NCBI RefSeq assembly: GCF_020329505.1
Contig: NZ_JAGKJJ010000008.1
Coordinates: 1 to 64,000 of the forward strand
Length of the DNA stretch: 64,000 nucleotides
Source: Bradyrhizobium semiaridum
Lineage (GTDB): Bacteria > Pseudomonadota > Alphaproteobacteria > Rhizobiales > Xanthobacteraceae
Reading direction: 5' to 3'
The notes under the pieces were generated by a model. The model made no database searches. It worked only from the letters and a program-made list of their open reading frames with translations, and was not told the DNA's origin. Of this stretch, positions 59,278-64,000 are shown one piece after another. The translations under genes and the position numbers were made by a program. Position 1 is the first letter of the stretch; every line of letters starts with the position of its first letter.

Positions 59278-61686
59278 ATGCCTACTTTTTCCCAAAGCCT
59301 GGAACAATCTCTGCATCGTGCATTGGCGATCGCGAACGAGCGTCACCATCAATACGCGACGCTCGAACATCTGCTGCTGTCGCTAATCGATGACTCGGAT
59401 GCGGCGGCGGTGATGCGGGCCTGCAGCGTCGATCTCGACAAATTGAGGACGAGCCTCGTCAACTATCTCGAGACCGAATTCGAGAACCTGGTGACGGACG
59501 GCGCCGACGACGCCAAGCCGACCGCCGGGTTCCAGCGCGTGATCCAGCGCGCGGTGATCCATGTCCAGTCGTCCGGTCGCGAGGAAGTGACCGGGGCCAA
59601 CGTGCTGATCGCGATCTTCGCGGAGCGCGAGAGCCATGCCGCGTATTTCCTGCAGGAGCAGGACATGACGCGCTACGACGCCGTCAACTACATCAGCCAC
59701 GGCATCGCCAAGCGGCCCGGCGTCTCCGAGGCACGGCCGGTGCGTGGCGTCGACGAAGAGACGGAGACCAAGGGCAACGAGGACGCCAAGAAGAAGGGCG
59801 AGGCGCTCGAGACCTATTGCGTCAACCTCAACAAGAAGGCGCGCGACGGCAAGATCGATCCGGTGATCGGGCGCAACGCCGAGATCAACCGAGCGATCCA
59901 GGTGCTGTGCCGCCGCCAGAAGAACAACCCGCTGTTCGTCGGTGAAGCCGGCGTCGGCAAGACCGCGATCGCCGAAGGCCTCGCCAAGCGCATCGTTGAC
60001 AGCGACGTGCCGGAGGTGCTGGCGGCTGCGACCGTGTTCTCGCTCGACATGGGCACGCTACTGGCGGGCACCCGCTACCGCGGCGATTTCGAGGAGCGGC
60101 TCAAGCAGGTGCTGAAGGAGCTGGAGGCGCATCCGAACGCCATCCTGTTCATCGACGAGATCCACACCGTGATCGGCGCAGGGGCCACCTCCGGCGGCGC
60201 GATGGACGCATCCAACCTGCTGAAGCCGGCGCTGGCCTCGGGCACGATCCGCTGCATGGGCTCGACCACCTACAAGGAATACCGGCAGCACTTCGAGAAG
60301 GACCGCGCGCTGGTGCGGCGCTTCCAGAAGATCGACGTCAACGAGCCGACGGTGGAAGACGCCATCGCGATCCTCAAGGGCCTCAAGCCTTATTTCGAGG
60401 ACTACCACCGGCTGAAATACACCAATGAGGCGATCGAGGCGGCGGTGCAGCTCTCCTCGCGCTACATCCACGACCGCAAGCTGCCCGACAAGGCGATCGA
60501 CGTGATCGACGAGTCCGGCGCGGCGCAGATGCTGGTCACCGAGAGCAAGCGCAAGAAGACGATCGGTATCAAGGAGATCGAGACCACGATTGCGACCATG
60601 GCGCGGATCCCGCCGAAGAGCGTGTCGAAGGACGACGCCGAGGTGCTCAAGCATCTCGAGCAGACCCTGAAGCGCGTCGTGTTCGGCCAGGACAAGGCGA
60701 TCGAGTCGCTGTCGGCGTCGATCAAGCTGGCGCGTGCCGGCCTGCGCGAGCCGGAGAAGCCGATCGGCTGCTACCTGTTCTCGGGCCCGACCGGCGTCGG
60801 CAAGACCGAAGTGGCGAAGCAGCTGGCGGCGTCGCTCGGCGTCGAGCTGCTGCGCTTCGACATGTCCGAATACATGGAGCGGCATACCGTGTCGCGCCTG
60901 ATCGGCGCGCCTCCCGGCTATGTCGGCTTCGATCAGGGCGGCCTCTTGACCGACGGCGTGGACCAGCATCCGCATTGCGTGGTGCTGCTCGACGAAATCG
61001 AGAAGGCGCATCCGGATCTGTACAACGTGCTGCTGCAGATCATGGATCACGGCCGGCTCACCGACCACAACGGCAAGCAGGTCAACTTCCGTAACGTGAT
61101 CCTGATCATGACCACGAATGCGGGCGCCGCCGATCTCGCACGGCAGGCCTTCGGCTTCACCCGCAGCAAGCGGGAAGGCGACGACCATGAGGCGATCAAC
61201 CGGCAGTTCGCGCCCGAGTTCCGCAACCGGCTGGATGCGATCGTTTCCTTCGCGCACCTCAATGCCGACGTTATCGGCATGGTGGTCGAGAAGTTCGTGC
61301 TGCAGCTGGAAGCTCAGCTCGCCGATCGCGACGTCACGATCGAGCTGTCCGAGCCGGCCAAGGCCTGGCTGATCGAGCACGGCTATGACGAGCAGATGGG
61401 CGCCCGTCCGATGGCGCGCATCATCCAGGAGCACATCAAGAAGCCGCTGGCGGACGAGGTGCTGTTCGGCCAGCTCAAGGGCGGCGGCCACGTCCGCGTC
61501 GTCATGGTCAAGGACGAGGCGACCGCCAAGGACAAGATCGGCTTCGAGTTCGTCGAGGGTCCGGTCACGCCGAAGCCGGAAAACCTGCCGCCGCGCAAGC
61601 GCAAGCCGCCGAAGTCGGGGGGCCAGGGCGGCGGTGGAGGCGGCACCAAGGGACCCGCCTCGCGCGGGCCGATGGTCAAGGTCTGA
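59278..61686 (+). CDS. clpA: ATP-dependent Clp protease ATP-binding subunit ClpA
   Basis: 802 residues. N-domain ([32 protein letters not shown]), first AAA+ module with Walker [16 protein letters not shown] and Walker [15 protein letters not shown], second AAA+ module with [15 protein letters not shown] and [23 protein letters not shown]. No ClpB-type middle coiled coil. It unfolds proteins and feeds them to ClpP. A tail rich in Lys/Gly ([16 protein letters not shown]) extends the C-terminus. Terminator directly downstream. Confidence 0.96.
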   Translation: MPTFSQSLEQSLHRALAIANERHHQYATLEHLLLSLIDDSDAAAVMRACSVDLDKLRTSLVNYLETEFENLVTDGADDAKPTAGFQRVIQRAVIHVQSSGREEVTGANVLIAIFAERESHAAYFLQEQDMTRYDAVNYISHGIAKRPGVSEARPVRGVDEETETKGNEDAKKKGEALETYCVNLNKKARDGKIDPVIGRNAEINRAIQVLCRRQKNNPLFVGEAGVGKTAIAEGLAKRIVDSDVPEVLAAATVFSLDMGTLLAGTRYRGDFEERLKQVLKELEAHPNAILFIDEIHTVIGAGATSGGAMDASNLLKPALASGTIRCMGSTTYKEYRQHFEKDRALVRRFQKIDVNEPTVEDAIAILKGLKPYFEDYHRLKYTNEAIEAAVQLSSRYIHDRKLPDKAIDVIDESGAAQMLVTESKRKKTIGIKEIETTIATMARIPPKSVSKDDAEVLKHLEQTLKRVVFGQDKAIESLSASIKLARAGLREPEKPIGCYLFSGPTGVGKTEVAKQLAASLGVELLRFDMSEYMERHTVSRLIGAPPGYVGFDQGGLLTDGVDQHPHCVVLLDEIEKAHPDLYNVLLQIMDHGRLTDHNGKQVNFRNVILIMTTNAGAADLARQAFGFTRSKREGDDHEAINRQFAPEFRNRLDAIVSFAHLNADVIGMVVEKFVLQLEAQLADRDVTIELSEPAKAWLIEHGYDEQMGARPMARIIQEHIKKPLADEVLFGQLKGGGHVRVVMVKDEATAKDKIGFEFVEGPVTPKPENLPPRKRKPPKSGGQGGGGGGTKGPASRGPMVKV

Positions 61687-61707
61687 GGCGTAACGAACGA
61701 TCAAATG

Positions 61708-61737
61708 AAAAGGCCGGCTGAACAGCCGGCCTTTTTT
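61708..61737 (+). terminator. Rho-independent terminator of clpA
   Basis: 13-bp stem aaaaggccggctg/cagccggcctttt around a short aa/gaac turn, followed by a T tract (cttttttgtt). It lies 21 bases past the clpA stop and is a textbook intrinsic terminator. Confidence 0.92.
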
Positions 61738-61985
61738 GTTGCCGCGAAGGCCTCACTCGCCCTTCAGCCGCTGGCTTTCATGGACCCGCACCTGCTCGGC
61801 GCCGCGGCCGCCGGTTGCGGCAGGCGTCGATCGGTGGCGGTGGCATGAAGGAGGGATTCGATTGGAGCGGTGATTGATCCCCGCATTAGGAAATTGCCGG
61901 ATCGGCTGCAAGCGGGTTGGGGGAGGGACGATGTCCGCGCGGGAAGCAACGTCCCGCAGGATGACGCTCAACCGTTGTGGGTCCC

Positions 61986-62078
61986 GTCACCCTGAGAGGG
62001 TGTGAAGCTTTGTCCTGATCCCCTGCTGTCGTCGCCCGGTCCATGTGCGCAATTGCGCACAGGCCGGGCGATGACAGC
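61986..62078. repeat. Dispersed palindromic repeat, family D (copy 3)
   Basis: gtcaccctgagaggg and gaagctttgtcctgatcc match copy 1, then cgcccggtccatgtgcg, the 18-bp palindrome tgtgcgcaattgcgcaca, and gccgggcgatgacagc. It separates clpA from the PilZ gene. Between 61738 and 61985 no gene is convincing, only a short basic frame on the - strand. Confidence 0.75.
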
Positions 62079-62116
62079 GGTGGGTGACGGCGACGGAGTT
62101 GATGCGGCGGCGCCGG

Positions 62117-62470
62117 TCAGCCCTGGCCGAGCAGTTCGTTGATGCGGCGCTGGAGCTGGCGCTTCTTGATCTCGCTGCGGCGCAGGCGCTCGTCGAGGTC
62201 GCTGACCGGGGTGTCGGAGGTCATGATGCGGAAGGCGAGGCCGACCTTGTTGGCCTGGCGCCAGATCAGCCGTGCGAGGTACGAGCGGCCCTTGCGGGCG
62301 ATGGTCAGCTTCATCTCGTCAGGCACGCGCGCAGCATCGCCGAACTCCACGCAGGCGCCGCCATCGCTGATGTTGCGGACCGTGCAGTCCATCGTCGAGC
62401 CGCGTTCGTTGATCTCCGCAACGCCGCCGTAAAGCACCTTGTCGCGAATGGTCCGGCGCCGGTCCAGCAT
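62117..62470 (-). CDS. PilZ domain protein
   Basis: 117 residues from the ATG at 62470, preceded by GGAGGATTTTTTGCG. The cyclic-di-GMP signature is RRRTIRDKVLYGG near the N-terminus and the second motif DCTVRNISDGGACVEF (D/NxSxxG type). The helical tail (DLDERLRRSEIKKRQLQRRINELLGQ) is a coiled coil. Likely a cyclic-di-GMP sensor for motility or polysaccharide control; its partner is unknown. Faces the clpA/terminator region and has its own leader. Confidence 0.87.
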   Translation of the reverse strand: MLDRRRTIRDKVLYGGVAEINERGSTMDCTVRNISDGGACVEFGDAARVPDEMKLTIARKGRSYLARLIWRQANKVGLAFRIMTSDTPVSDLDERLRRSEIKKRQLQRRINELLGQG

Positions 62471-62624
62471 CGCAAAAAATCCTCCAAATGAACGGCAGGA
62501 CTGTACCGCTCCGCTGCGCGAAAAGAAGGCCGGCGGCAAAACCGCTTGCAGTTAACGTAAACTGTTCGCAGCCGGCAGGGTGCGGATTCTCCGGTAGTTT
62601 TTGCGGCGCAAACGTGCCAGCGCG

Positions 62625-63581
62625 TCAGTTCGGCAGCCGGCTGTGCCGCCAGTCACGCGGCGACTGGCCGTAGTGCTCGCGGAACACCCGGCCGAAATGC
62701 GAAAGGTCGTTAAAGCCCCAGGCGAAGGCGATCTCGCCGATATGGCGATGCGCATGCGCCGGCGAGGCGAGGTCGCGCCTGCAGCGCTCCAGCCGCTGCG
62801 CCAGCAGAAAGCGCTGGAACGAGGTGCCCTCGTCGGCGAACAGGCTGCTGGCGTAGCGCGGCGAGATGCCCAGCGCCGCGGCGGTTTCAGTCAGGCCGAG
62901 ATCGGGGTTTTGCAGATGCGCCAGCACATGCGCCTTGAGCCGGTAGAGCAGCGCCGAGCGGTGGGTCGAGGCCGGCAGCGCGGCGCTGCCGAGCCGCTCG
63001 GCCATCGCCATCGCGAGCAGGTCGGCGGCCTGATCGGAGAGCCGGATCGCATTGTCGGGATCGAGCCGGTCGGCGACCTCGGCAAGGCCCGCGATGAACT
63101 GGCAGGCGAGCCGCTGCACCGGGCTGTCCGACGTGAACGTGGTCGCGGTGAGGGCCTGCGTGCCAGCGAAGCGCCGGTGCAGCATCTCGCGCGGCATCTG
63201 GAAGATGGTCTGGGTGAAGTCGTCGTTGAAGCGCAGCTCGTAGGGGCGGGTGGTGTCGTAGAACGCGAATTCGCCCGCCTGGATCACGGTCTCGCGGCCG
63301 TCCTGCAGCACGCTGCCTGTGCCGCGCCTGCCGAGCGCGATCAGGATGAAGTCCTCGCTGGCGCGCGCGATCCGCGACGGCGTGCGCAGCACCCGCTGCC
63401 GGCTCGACGACACCGTCGAGCATCGGGCCGCGCCGAGCTGCGCAGAGGTGATGGCGCCGTGGAAGGCGGTGCCGAGGTCGGACCTGCAGTCGAGCTGCAC
63501 GAAGACGTCGCAGACGATGTCCTGCCAGAGCGCGAGGCGCCGGTGCGTGGGCGCGTCTTCCGTGGTGAACAGGGCCGGCAT
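62625..63581 (-). CDS. AraC-family transcriptional regulator
   Basis: 318 residues from the ATG at 63581, after GGAAGGGAGCACATC; the 42 codons upstream lie in the divergent promoter. The AraC-binding-like N-domain (RLALWQDIVCDVFVQLDC...) is of the type found in NitR-like and XylS-like proteins. The two C-terminal HTHs are GLTETAAALGISPRYASSLFADEGTSFQRFLLAQRLERC and HIGEIAFAWGFNDLSHFGRVFREHYGQSPRDWR. It is divergent from the nitrilase gene, 209 bp apart, as known for NitR-nitrilase pairs, so it probably activates that gene. Confidence 0.9.
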   Translation of the reverse strand: MPALFTTEDAPTHRRLALWQDIVCDVFVQLDCRSDLGTAFHGAITSAQLGAARCSTVSSSRQRVLRTPSRIARASEDFILIALGRRGTGSVLQDGRETVIQAGEFAFYDTTRPYELRFNDDFTQTIFQMPREMLHRRFAGTQALTATTFTSDSPVQRLACQFIAGLAEVADRLDPDNAIRLSDQAADLLAMAMAERLGSAALPASTHRSALLYRLKAHVLAHLQNPDLGLTETAAALGISPRYASSLFADEGTSFQRFLLAQRLERCRRDLASPAHAHRHIGEIAFAWGFNDLSHFGRVFREHYGQSPRDWRHSRLPN

Positions 63582-63790
63582 GATGTGCTCCCTTCCTTCA
63601 CGAGTCCAAACGCTGGCCACTCGACACAAAGCAAGGTTCGTACCGGGCGCGGCGGGGTGCGATCTCCGCCACAGTCGAATTTTCCTTCCGTCCTGGTCGA
63701 ACGGCATTCCCGGTCCCGGGGCAGCATGATGTCAGAGGTCGCTAGGGCCGATCAAGTGCGAACCGGCTTTGCCGGTGCAGGAGGAGCATC

Positions 63791-64000
63791 ATGGGCATCG
63801 AACATCCCAAATATCGCGTTGCGGTGGTGCAGGCGGCGCCGGCCTTTCTCGACCTCGACGCGTCGATCGCCAAGTCGATCGCACTGATCGAGGAGGCGGC
63901 CGCCAAGGGCGCCAAGCTGATCGCGTTCCCGGAGGCCTTCATCCCCGGCTATCCCTGGTACATCTGGCTGGACTCGCCGGCTTGGGCGATCGGCCGCGGC
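63791..64000 (+). CDS. Nitrilase (3' end beyond window)
   Basis: First 70 residues of a carbon-nitrogen hydrolase. The catalytic Glu48 lies in [21 protein letters not shown], the pattern of aliphatic/arylacetonitrile nitrilases, rather than of amidases. The Lys and Cys of the triad lie beyond base 64000. It would hydrolyse a nitrile to a carboxylic acid and ammonia in the cytosol. ATG at 63791 follows CAGGAGGAGCATC. The AraC-type regulator is read in the opposite direction from the shared promoter region. Confidence 0.9.
   Translation, partial: MGIEHPKYRVAVVQAAPAFLDLDASIAKSIALIEEAAAKGAKLIAFPEAFIPGYPWYIWLDSPAWAIGRG

Noticed and set aside
61753-61971. 72-codon frame on the - strand after clpA, ending in GRGAEQVRVHESQRLKGE
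   Set aside because: The N-terminal part has no ribosome binding site and looks random. The last part could be a relic of a small gene but there is not enough to support it.
1-64000. tRNA, rRNA, CRISPR, prophage or insertion sequence
   Set aside because: No cloverleaf with conserved T-loop, no regularly spaced direct repeats, and no transposase, integrase or phage structural gene was found; the repeats seen are short palindromic extragenic elements.

Overview
The window looks like chromosome of a Bradyrhizobium-type alphaproteobacterium (Nitrobacteraceae). This is inferred from very high GC with GC-rich third positions, MipZ, a PHB phasin, clpS-clpA, TAXI-type TRAP transport, many acyl-CoA genes, and several families of palindromic intergenic repeats. 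No rRNA, tRNA, CRISPR array, phage or intact insertion sequence was seen.

Layout. 1-1269: end of an Entner-Doudoroff pair (KDG kinase, KDPG aldolase). 1315-10299: acyl-CoA catabolism on the + strand (thiolase, acyl-CoA synthetase, CaiB/BaiF CoA-transferase, acyl-CoA dehydrogenase, a thiolase-like protein without the nucleophilic Cys paired with a DUF35 protein, a carboxymuconolactone-decarboxylase-like protein) and a methyltransferase. 10451-17550, - strand: a glutaminase-STAS-cNMP fusion preceded by four exported parallel beta-helix paralogs, one intact and one broken GspN-like gene, and a short glutaminase relic. 17690-23928: a TAXI-TRAP transporter and a biotinyl carrier facing an IclR regulator and a carboxyltransferase; both sides carry the same palindrome at the same distance from a start codon. 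24055-31426: patatin, acetoacetate decarboxylase, a ZntB/CorA-like channel, an OprB-type porin, an MFS transporter and a thiolase, a set compatible with ketone-body or short-chain acid metabolism. 31586-38399: an MFS relic, then MFS transporter, Asp/Glu-racemase-superfamily protein, GntR regulator, a second racemase-like protein lacking both catalytic Cys, hydantoinase-like amidohydrolase and alpha/beta hydrolase: a catabolic cluster of unknown substrate.

38728-48462: phosphoesterase and di-haem peroxidase, aldo/keto reductase, TonB/TolA-like protein, small membrane peptides, DUF599, GST, YidB-like and DUF1489 proteins. 48652-56644: panC, mipZ, an exported alpha/beta hydrolase, VWA and DnaJ proteins, a SPOR-domain D,D-carboxypeptidase, and a phasin with a two-palindrome promoter. 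56749-64000: a TadG-like VWA protein, clpS, clpA, PilZ, and an AraC regulator divergent from a nitrilase cut by the window end.

The most unusual points are the beta-helix/GspN array with signs of duplication, gene conversion and decay; the paired palindromes that define a local IclR regulon; the hydantoinase cluster whose two racemase-fold proteins have altered active sites; and short membrane ORFs with good ribosome binding sites.
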